DNA of 24,324 nucleotides from contig NZ_JIBO01000006.1 of NCBI RefSeq assembly GCF_000688655.1, forward strand, positions 492,438 through 516,761, in the 5' to 3' direction. A program made the translations under genes and the position numbers. Within the stretch, counting starts at the first letter, position 1; every line of letters starts with the position of its first letter. Shown in pieces: positions 18,764-24,324 of the stretch. This DNA comes from Lonsdalea quercina subsp. quercina (GTDB taxonomy: Bacteria > Pseudomonadota > Gammaproteobacteria > Enterobacterales > Enterobacteriaceae). The notes under the pieces are model-generated. The model was given only the letters and a program-made list of their open reading frames with translations. It made no database searches and had not been told where the DNA came from.

Positions 18764-18790
18764 GACCCCGGTTCAAACCGGGGTCTTTTC
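18764..18790 (+). terminator. Rho-independent terminator of mfd
   Basis: GACCCCGGT (18764-18772) pairs perfectly with ACCGGGGTC (18777-18785) around a TCAA loop, followed by TTTTC. It lies 55 bases after the mfd stop. Confidence 0.92.
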
Positions 18791-19146
18791 ATTTCACCGC
18801 TTGTTTCCGCGCGACAACACTCCGCTCGCCATGTCAGGCTCTCCCGCAAATGCCCGCCATCTTCTAGACGAACGCTCTCGTCGGTACGCACTATGAAGGT
18901 GCAGCAAAACGCTATCCGACGGACGATGCGCATACCATTGACTTCTTCTCACTCTCTGGCGCCTTGCCCTGCGAGGGATCGCCTTCCGTCAGATTTGGCT
19001 GCAAACATCATGGCATCAATTTTGCGTCATGATGCACCCCGCCGGACAACCGTGCTCGGCACATAGGCCGGCAGGCCCGTAACAGCGAAAGATTCAGGTA
19101 AACGTTCTACGCTTAAGCGGTCACCCCATTAACCACGGAGTCCAAA
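18791..19146 (+). other. Gene-free interval between mfd terminator and the GltI-like gene
   Basis: About 356 bases without a recognised gene. E. coli has ldtC and bhsA on this side of mfd, and I see no remnant that I can identify as either. A plus-strand frame from 18868 to 19032 (54 codons, no normal start, including DDAHTIDFFSLSG) has a somewhat protein-like composition and could be a decayed gene end, but I do not recognise it. The promoter of the following gene should lie in the last 100 bases. No clear -10/-35 pair stood out. Confidence 0.4.
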
Positions 19147-20049
19147 ATGATAAGAACGATATGGGTCTCGGCTATTCTGGCCGGGACCGCTTGCCACGCA
19201 GCCTATGCCGCGGAAACCCGCCCCTCGTCCACCGATACCTTGCAGAAAATCAAAGCACGCGGGTTGATTGTTGTCGGGCACCGCGAATCCTCCGTCCCCT
19301 TTTCCTATCTGGATAACGATCAGAAAGTCGTCGGCTATTCGCAGGAGTATTCGAATGCGATTATCGATGCCGTCAAAAAACAGCTGGGTCTGCCTGACCT
19401 CACGGTGAAAATGGTGCCCATCACCTCATCTACGCGCATTCCCCTGCTACAAAACGGATCGATAGATTTTGAGTGTGGATCCACCACCAACAACGCGGAG
19501 CGTCAACAACAGGTGGCATTTTCCAACTCTATTTTTATCGTGGGTGGGAAACTTCTGGTCAGGAAAGAGAGTGGGATCGGTGACTTCAACGATCTCGCCG
19601 GTAAACCGGTCGTGACGACCGCGGGGACGACTAACGAAATCCTGCTCAACCAGCTGAATGACAAGAACGCCATGAAGATGCGCATTATTTCAGCCAAAGA
19701 CCACAGCGATGCATTCAGAACGCTGGAGAGCGGGCGTGCGGTAGCGTTCTATATGGACGATCCGCTGCTGGCCGGAGAGCGCGCCAAAGCTAAGCGACCT
19801 GACCAATGGGTCATCGTCGGCACGCCGCAATCCCATGAAGCCTATGGCTGTATGCTGCGTAAGAGCGATCCGGCATTCAAGCAGTTGATGGACTCGACAA
19901 TTGCACAGGCGCAGACCCAGGGCGACGCGGAGAAGTGGTATCAGCGCTGGTTTACGCAGCCTATTCCCCCGAAAAACATCAACATGAACTTTGAGATGTC
20001 CGCGGAGATGAAAGCCCTGTTCAACGCGCCAAACGACCATGTTCTGTAA
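19147..20049 (+). CDS. GltI-type glutamate/aspartate ABC transporter substrate-binding protein (orphan)
   Basis: This 300-residue periplasmic family-3 solute-binding protein has a signal peptide of about 22 residues (MIRTIWVSAILAGTACHAAYA). It is closely related to E. coli GltI over its whole length: VVGHRESSVPFSYLDN, KVVGYSQEYSNAI, NGSIDFECGSTTNN, RIISAKDHSDAFRTLESGRAVAF, EAYGCMLRK and IPPKNINMNFE. GltI delivers glutamate and aspartate to GltJKL. The permease and ATPase genes that normally follow are absent here. The gene stands alone, with an mfd terminator before it and convergent ycfJ after it. It is therefore either a relocated gltI or an extra copy that uses a permease encoded elsewhere, so no symbol is given. 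The start is supported by GGAG six bases upstream. Confidence 0.9.
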   Translation: MIRTIWVSAILAGTACHAAYAAETRPSSTDTLQKIKARGLIVVGHRESSVPFSYLDNDQKVVGYSQEYSNAIIDAVKKQLGLPDLTVKMVPITSSTRIPLLQNGSIDFECGSTTNNAERQQQVAFSNSIFIVGGKLLVRKESGIGDFNDLAGKPVVTTAGTTNEILLNQLNDKNAMKMRIISAKDHSDAFRTLESGRAVAFYMDDPLLAGERAKAKRPDQWVIVGTPQSHEAYGCMLRKSDPAFKQLMDSTIAQAQTQGDAEKWYQRWFTQPIPPKNINMNFEMSAEMKALFNAPNDHVL

Positions 20050-20101
20050 TGCATACCTTTCTCTCCTCCCGGTCGTCGCGGAGGAAATTTAACCGGGTAA
20101 G

Positions 20102-20144
20102 CGCTCAGGTTCAGCCCAAACACATCTTGGGATGAACCTGAGCG
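20102..20144. terminator. Strong hairpin between the GltI-like gene and ycfJ
   Basis: CGCTCAGGTTCA (20102-20113) pairs perfectly with TGAACCTGAGCG (20133-20144). After a G/A mismatch the stem continues with CCCA/TGGG and a 9-base loop. It lies between two convergent genes, 52 bases after one stop and 27 bases from the other. There is no T-tract on either strand, so it may act as a bidirectional block or mRNA 3'-end protector, or it may belong to an intergenic repeat family. Confidence 0.55.
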
Positions 20145-20171
20145 GCAAGCGAATGTGCCTGGAGGCGCGGC

Positions 20172-20711
20172 TCAAATCTTTTCGCTCAGTACCAGTTGAC
20201 CATTGCGGTCTAAAGGAATTTTCGTACCGGGATCGCGTTCCATACGCACTTTACCTTCCTGTTCGCCTATCTTGTAGGTGACGTCATAACCCAGCACTTT
20301 TTGCGACTTGTCATACACCGTATGACAACGCTGCTGAGTGGAAGAATATGTATCACGTTCCTGCATTTTGCCCTGCACCTGATTACCCGCGTACCCGCCC
20401 GCTAAAGCACCGGCAACCGTCGCGACGTCACGACCACGCCCGCCGCCGAACTGGTGGCCTAAAACGCCCCCGGCAACGGCTCCGAGCACCGACCCGGTAA
20501 TACGGTTTTCATCTTGCACAGGTTGTCTGTGGGCCACCGTGACATTACGGCACTCCTGCCGCGGCAACTTGACGGTTTCTTTAATCGGTGTAGCAGCTAA
20601 CACCTGGGCATATTGCGGCTTCGGCGAGAAGACATCCATACTGGCGACAGCGGCCACACCCAGTGCGGCGGCAACGCCGATCCCCACGCCTGCTAACATT
20701 GACTTGTTCAC
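20172..20711 (-). CDS. ycfJ: YcfJ, glycine-zipper envelope protein
   Basis: This 179-residue protein has the same length as E. coli YcfJ. It has an N-terminal hydrophobic segment (NKSMLAGVGIGVAAALGVAAVAS) that anchors or exports it, a conserved ECRNVTV segment, and a glycine-zipper pair at about 73-114 (GSVLGAVAGGVLG and VAGALAGGYAGNQ) as in the 17-kDa surface-antigen family. DVTYKIGEQEGKVRMERDPG lies near the end. The molecular function is not established. The start is GTG at 20711, six bases after a strong AGGAGG. A longer frame begins at 20930, but its first 73 residues have no YcfJ similarity. It stands alone between convergent neighbours and ndh on the same strand. Confidence 0.93.
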   Translation of the reverse strand: MNKSMLAGVGIGVAAALGVAAVASMDVFSPKPQYAQVLAATPIKETVKLPRQECRNVTVAHRQPVQDENRITGSVLGAVAGGVLGHQFGGGRGRDVATVAGALAGGYAGNQVQGKMQERDTYSSTQQRCHTVYDKSQKVLGYDVTYKIGEQEGKVRMERDPGTKIPLDRNGQLVLSEKI

Positions 20712-21046
20712 AGGAAACCTCCTGAATAAATATTCACGCATTCTCCATCTCGCCCCAACGCCAACCCGTTGCAACAGATCTGTGAAGAGCGGTGATGATT
20801 TTGCCGAAAGCGCCAACTTTCGGGTGATGCGACGTGCGCGCAACGCCGTTCGTAAACAGGGGGAAGTCTGCACAAAGTGATTTTGGGGGACAATAGGATT
20901 AATGAACCAAACGTCGATCGACATCCGCAAACATTACGATTTGGGATTTTTCTTATTAATTTCAGCAAGAAAGAGTAAGCAGAACTATTTACAAAACAAT
21001 TAATTAATGCCGCCGATCACGGGGACAGGCGGCCAGGTTCAGACTA
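20712..21046. other. Gene-free interval between ycfJ and ndh
   Basis: These 335 bases hold the ycfJ upstream region and the end of the ndh transcript. A stretch at about 20955-21005 is A+T-rich and includes TTAATTAATTG-type runs next to the ndh stem-loop. Frames across the region are extensions or shadows of ycfJ. No bhsA-like small gene was seen. Confidence 0.5.
21009..21033 (-). terminator. Probable terminator of ndh
   Basis: On the minus strand GCCGCC pairs with GGCGGC across a 13-base loop, 14 bases after the ndh stop, followed by the A/T-rich ATTAATTAATTGTTTTG. The stem is short and the tail is not a pure T-run. Confidence 0.5.
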
Positions 21047-22354
21047 TCAGTGCAGTTTCAGCTTGGGACGGATGACCCGGTTGATGCGTCCAACCAACAT
21101 CATCAAACCGGTTCTCACGTAGCCATGCAGCGCAATCTGGTGCATACGATAGAGCGAGATGTATACTAAACGCGCAATCCGCCCTTCGACCATCACGGAG
21201 CCACGCATCAGATTGCCCATCAGATTCCCAACGGTGCTGTAATTGGAAAGCGACACCAGCGAACCGTGGTCTTTGTAAACGTAAGATTTCAGCGATTTGC
21301 CATTTATCAGCGCCATGATGTTATCGAAGCATAGCGACGCCATCTGATGCGCGGCCTGAGCGCGAGGAGGCACGAAACCGCCGCCTTCCTGCGGGCAGGA
21401 AGCGCAGTCGCCCAGCGCGAAAATACTTGTATCGCGGGTGGTTTGCAGCGTGGGTTTCACCACCAGCTGGTTGATGCGGTTAGTTTCTAGGCCGGCAATC
21501 TCCTTCATCGCGTCAGGCGCTTTAATGCCCGCGGCCCACACCATCAGATCGGCATCAATAAATTCGCCGTCTTTGGTATGCAGACCTTGGGTCTCCGCGC
21601 TGGTCACCATGGTTTTCGTCAACACACGGACACCAATATTTGTCAGTTCCTGATGCACCGCCGAGGAAATACGCGGCGGCAGCGCTGGCAGAATACGTTC
21701 GCCTGCTTCGACCAGCGTGACGTTCAGCGTCTTATTATCCAGCGCGTTAAAACCATAGCTGTTTAACTGTTTGACTGCGTTATACAACTCAGCGGACAAC
21801 TCGACGCCCGTCGCACCGCCGCCCACGATAGCGATATTGACGCGCTCTTTGCGGTTGGGATCAGCGTTGAATTTGAGAAACAGATCCAACATTTCGTTGT
21901 GGAAACGACGCGCCTGCTTGGGGTTGTCCAGAAAGATGCAATGCTCTTTAACGCCGGGAGTACCGAAGTCATTGGAAGTACTGCCCAGTGCAACGACCAG
22001 AATATCGTACGGCAGCGTACGTGCGGCAACCAACTGCTCGCCGGCTTCGTTACGAATCTCTGCCAGCTCAATCTCTTTTTGCTCGCGATTAATGCCCGTC
22101 AACGTCCCCATTTGGAACTGGTAGTGATGATTGCTGGCATGAGCCAGATAACTCAGCGAGTCCATATCATCATCCAGAGAGCCGGTTGCCACTTCGTGCA
22201 ACAGCGGTTTCCACAAATGGCTTGAATTGCGGTCGACCAGCGTTATTTCGGCTTTGTTTTTGCGGCCTAGTTTGTGCCCAAGGCTTGTTGCAAGTTCTAA
22301 TCCGCCAGCGCCACCGCCGACAATCACAATTTTTTTGATTGGCAAAGATGTCAA
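21047..22354 (-). CDS. ndh: NADH:quinone oxidoreductase II (NDH-2)
   Basis: This 435-residue membrane-associated flavoprotein passes electrons from NADH to quinone without pumping protons. Two dinucleotide folds are visible: the FAD site [14 protein letters not shown] (9-22) followed by [20 protein letters not shown], and the NADH site [17 protein letters not shown] near 175-191. [30 protein letters not shown] and FALGDCASC are typical, and the C-terminal amphipathic part ([25 protein letters not shown]) binds the membrane. E. coli Ndh has 434 residues. The start is preceded by AGGGGG at a rather long spacing of ten. A perfect FNR box lies upstream, suggesting anaerobic repression as in E. 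coli. Confidence 0.97.
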   Translation of the reverse strand: MTSLPIKKIVIVGGGAGGLELATSLGHKLGRKNKAEITLVDRNSSHLWKPLLHEVATGSLDDDMDSLSYLAHASNHHYQFQMGTLTGINREQKEIELAEIRNEAGEQLVAARTLPYDILVVALGSTSNDFGTPGVKEHCIFLDNPKQARRFHNEMLDLFLKFNADPNRKERVNIAIVGGGATGVELSAELYNAVKQLNSYGFNALDNKTLNVTLVEAGERILPALPPRISSAVHQELTNIGVRVLTKTMVTSAETQGLHTKDGEFIDADLMVWAAGIKAPDAMKEIAGLETNRINQLVVKPTLQTTRDTSIFALGDCASCPQEGGGFVPPRAQAAHQMASLCFDNIMALINGKSLKSYVYKDHGSLVSLSNYSTVGNLMGNLMRGSVMVEGRIARLVYISLYRMHQIALHGYVRTGLMMLVGRINRVIRPKLKLH

Positions 22355-22489
22355 AATGACCCCCTGAAAATAGCTAAGCCCACGGTTAACAAAGGAAAGT
22401 CAGAATATCCTTATATAACATGTGGTTCTATAAAGTTAGTTGGTATCTACGGGCAGGATATCATGGCGGGTCATATGGTCATACCAAAA

Positions 22490-22503
22490 TTGATATATAT
22501 CAA
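22490..22503. promoter_or_regulatory. FNR binding site upstream of ndh
   Basis: TTGATATATATCAA is a perfect match to the FNR consensus TTGATNNNNATCAA. Its centre is 142 bases before the ndh ATG. If transcription starts near 22403, below a TATAAG-like -10 (minus strand, plus 22410-22415), the centre is at about -94, the position of one of the two FNR repressor sites at E. coli ndh. The start point is inferred. Confidence 0.8.
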
Positions 22504-22647
22504 TTCTTTTAGATATTTATTGACCAGAGGGACAAGAATAGCTGTTCATAAACAAACAGTTATAAAACTGAAACGATTCCTAAAACACTCGCAAGATGAC
22601 ACCATATTGACACGCAGCAAATCAAGTGGGCGTGGGTAATATCATCA

Positions 22648-22673
22648 AGGCGTCCCAAGGAAATGGGACGCCT
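22648..22673 (-). terminator. Terminator-like hairpin after nagZ
   Basis: AGGCGTCCCA (22648-22657) pairs perfectly with TGGGACGCCT (22664-22673) around AGGAAA, 31 bases past the nagZ stop. The downstream tail on the minus strand (TGATGATATT) has only scattered T residues, so termination efficiency is uncertain. Confidence 0.65.
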
Positions 22674-22704
22674 CGCGGTGTCCTTCAAACAGATAAACAG
22701 CCCG

Positions 22705-23730
22705 CTATTTCGCGGTCTTAAAAGACTGCCAGCGTTGGTTGAGAGTGGTCAATTGCTGACTCACTCGTTTCCAACGCGGGGAATCCAGCAGTTCACGGCG
22801 CGTGAAATGACCACGGTGTTTCAACCGTTCAAGGCCTGGCACTTCACGATGAGGTAACTGATCTAACACGCTGACGGCCCCTTCACGATGATTGCATACC
22901 AATATCATGTCGCAACCGGCTGACAAAGAAGCCTCCGCGCGTTCGGGATAGCTGCCCATGATCGCAGCGCCTTCCATCGACAAATCATCGGAAAAGATGA
23001 TGCCGTCAAATTTCAACTCCTGCCGCAAAACGCGTTTCAGCCAGTATGGCGAACCGCTGGCAGGCAGCGGGTCGCCTTCGGTATAAATCACATGCGCTGG
23101 CATAATCGCGTCCAGCTGCCCGCGATTAATCAATTCACGGAACACCGACATGTCCCGTTCCCGAATCTGAGCTAGCGGACGAGGATCTCGCGGAGTCTCT
23201 TTGTGTGAGTCCGCGCTCACCGCGCCATGACCTGGAAAATGTTTGCCCGTCGCTTTCATCCCCGCCGAGTGCATGCCGGTAATAAATCGATCCGCCACCG
23301 CCAATACGGTTTGAGGGTCGTCATGAAACGCGCGCTCGCCGATAGCGGCGCTCTGATGACCGACATCCAGCACCGGTGCGAAACTGATGTCGATGTCCAT
23401 AGCGATCATTTCCGCCGCCATCAGCCAACCGCCCTCTTCCGCCAGTGCTTGCGCCTGCGCTAAATCGTTGAGTGCCGCGAAAGACTGCGCCGCCGGCAAC
23501 GGAGTGAAACCGTCGCGGAAGCGCTGAACGCGCCCCCCTTCTTGGTCGACGGCAATGACCAGCGGCTGTCGCGCCGCCTGACGGATCTGACGCACCAGCT
23601 CGCCGAGCTGCTCCGCATCATGAAAATTACGGCTAAACAGAATTACGCCGCCGACCAGCGGATGTGCCAGCACTTCGCGGTCTTCGGCATCCAGCTCGTA
23701 GCTGGCCACATCTAACATTAACGGACCCAC
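22705..23730 (-). CDS. nagZ: Beta-N-acetylglucosaminidase NagZ
   Basis: This cytoplasmic glycoside hydrolase family 3 enzyme removes GlcNAc from GlcNAc-anhydroMurNAc peptides in cell-wall recycling. Its product pool also controls AmpC induction in species that have it. With the GTG start at 23730 the protein is 341 residues, exactly the E. coli length, and active-site numbering coincides: [18 protein letters not shown] holds D174 and H176, and the nucleophile is D248 in [21 protein letters not shown] and [11 protein letters not shown] are also typical. The GTG has GAGG five bases before it and begins GPLMLDV like E. coli. The ATG at 23745 (five residues longer) has a poor ribosome site and is the alternative. 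thiK lies 38 bases upstream on the same strand, so the two are probably co-transcribed. It ends at a hairpin. Confidence 0.95.
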   Translation of the reverse strand: MGPLMLDVASYELDAEDREVLAHPLVGGVILFSRNFHDAEQLGELVRQIRQAARQPLVIAVDQEGGRVQRFRDGFTPLPAAQSFAALNDLAQAQALAEEGGWLMAAEMIAMDIDISFAPVLDVGHQSAAIGERAFHDDPQTVLAVADRFITGMHSAGMKATGKHFPGHGAVSADSHKETPRDPRPLAQIRERDMSVFRELINRGQLDAIMPAHVIYTEGDPLPASGSPYWLKRVLRQELKFDGIIFSDDLSMEGAAIMGSYPERAEASLSAGCDMILVCNHREGAVSVLDQLPHREVPGLERLKHRGHFTRRELLDSPRWKRVSQQLTTLNQRWQSFKTAK

Positions 23731-23768
23731 AACAACCTCATTCATCTGTTTTTATTTGCCCGCCGAGC

Positions 23769-24324
23769 CTACCAGGGCAAGCCTAATTTCAACCGCAACG
23801 ACGTTGCGGCCTGCAAAAATGTCGTCTGGCGCGTCTGCTGCCAGCGAACTTCGTACCACATCAGCATCAGGAAATCGACCCAGGGCAGCCACTGCGTTAT
23901 CCGCTCGCTCAATAATTGCGAGGACAGACCGGACCAATGGCGGCAGTAATCATCCAGAAATCGCTGCTGTCGTTCACGCGCCAGCGCATTGGCGCGGAAC
24001 AGCGCCGCTAGCTCCAGAGCGATATCGCCATCGACCGCATATTCCCAATCAATCAGACGCCAGGTTTGCGCATGATGGACGAGGTTGCCCGGATGTACGT
24101 CCAGATGCAATGGCGCCAGAATCAACGTCGGCGGCAAAGGGCGGCCTAGCAACCGTTGGAGATGACGCAGCAGGTTTGGCGTCCGCCGGGCGGGCGACAT
24201 ATTTTGCCAATGGCGAGTCAACAGCGCTTTCAACGGCAACGGAAAACCGAATCCAGGTTGATGATGCAGCGCCGCCAAACATGCCGCCAGCGCGCCCTTT
24301 TGCAAAAGTTCAGCAAACTGCGCG
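23769..24324 (-). CDS. thiK: Thiamine kinase ThiK (YcfN), N-terminus cut by window edge
   Basis: The last 185 codons are present. The frame runs off the right end of the window, so no start can be given. A TTG at 24305 is internal. The product belongs to the aminoglycoside phosphotransferase/choline kinase fold and phosphorylates salvaged thiamine to thiamine monophosphate in E. coli. The catalytic loop HLDVHPGN lies at 24084-24107 and the metal-binding IDWEYA at 24036-24053, followed by DGDIALELAALF. SPARRTP and FLMLMWYEVRWQQT match E. coli ThiK. Similarity is moderate outside these motifs, so the symbol rests partly on the thiK-nagZ order. Confidence 0.85.
   Translation of the reverse strand, partial: AQFAELLQKGALAACLAALHHQPGFGFPLPLKALLTRHWQNMSPARRTPNLLRHLQRLLGRPLPPTLILAPLHLDVHPGNLVHHAQTWRLIDWEYAVDGDIALELAALFRANALARERQQRFLDDYCRHWSGLSSQLLSERITQWLPWVDFLMLMWYEVRWQQTRQTTFLQAATSLRLKLGLPW

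Larger units (their letters stand above)
22355..22704. other. Regulatory interval between ndh and nagZ; ycfP absent
   Basis: These 350 bases contain the ndh leader and promoter, the FNR box and the nagZ terminator. In E. coli the gene ycfP lies between nagZ and ndh. No frame resembling YcfP is present here. The stretch around 22500-22620 is A+T-rich and shows nothing else I can name. Confidence 0.6.

Noticed and set aside
18499..18933. 144-codon minus-strand frame over the end of mfd and its terminator
   Set aside because: It runs antisense to mfd and through a strong terminator stem. The residues look like a shadow frame.
22490..22640. Second FNR-like site (TTGAC..AAATCAA near 22607-22625)
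   Set aside because: The half-sites are separated by about nine bases where FNR needs four, and it lies too far upstream of ndh.
1..24324. Search for tRNA or rRNA genes, CRISPR arrays, insertion sequences, integrases or phage genes
   Set aside because: No cloverleaf or rRNA-like stretch, regularly spaced repeats, transposase or integrase motifs, or flanking direct repeats were seen by reading.

Overview
This window is ordinary-looking chromosomal DNA from a gammaproteobacterium of the order Enterobacterales. Nearly every protein aligns by eye, end to end, with an Escherichia coli K-12 counterpart of almost the same length (OmpF, AspC, GloC, MepK, LdtD, SelO, YdiV, NlpC, CobB, NagK, LolE, LolD, LolC, Mfd, YcfJ, Ndh, NagZ, ThiK). 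The gene order differs from E. coli, and the protein variants suggest a relative such as a Pectobacteriaceae member (Brenneria, Lonsdalea, Dickeya or Pectobacterium type). That placement is inference and has not been tested.

Layout. Positions 1-2883 run rightward: the end of asnS with its terminator, an OmpR-type regulatory region and ompF, then aspC. Positions 2979-6122 run leftward: gloC, mepK and ldtD, in the order found at the E. coli aspC locus. Positions 6468-9717 run leftward: selO, a ydiV-like degenerate EAL gene and nlpC, a block that sits elsewhere in E. coli. Positions 10148-15123 are a leftward lolC-lolD-lolE-nagK-cobB cluster, divergent from mfd (15260-18709, rightward). After mfd comes a stand-alone GltI-type glutamate/aspartate-binding protein gene, then leftward ycfJ, ndh, nagZ and a truncated thiK that leaves the window at its right edge. 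The window therefore joins three segments that are separate in E. coli.

How the genes work together. Much of the window serves the cell envelope. OmpF is the diffusion porin. LolCDE exports lipoproteins toward the outer membrane. LdtD makes 3-3 peptidoglycan crosslinks and MepK cuts them. NlpC is a lipoprotein NlpC/P60 cysteine peptidase. NagZ and NagK recycle amino sugars from the wall. The remainder is core metabolism and maintenance: AspC (aspartate), GloC (glyoxalase II), Ndh (non-proton-pumping NADH oxidation, with a perfect FNR box upstream), CobB (deacylation), SelO (AMPylation), ThiK (thiamine salvage) and Mfd (transcription-coupled repair).

I found no rRNA, tRNA, CRISPR array, insertion sequence, prophage or clear novel system. 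The points most worth a second look are the rearranged gene order, the orphan GltI-like binding protein, the missing ycfP, ldtC and bhsA neighbours, several start codons that differ from the longest open frame, and a few strong hairpins without classical T-tracts.
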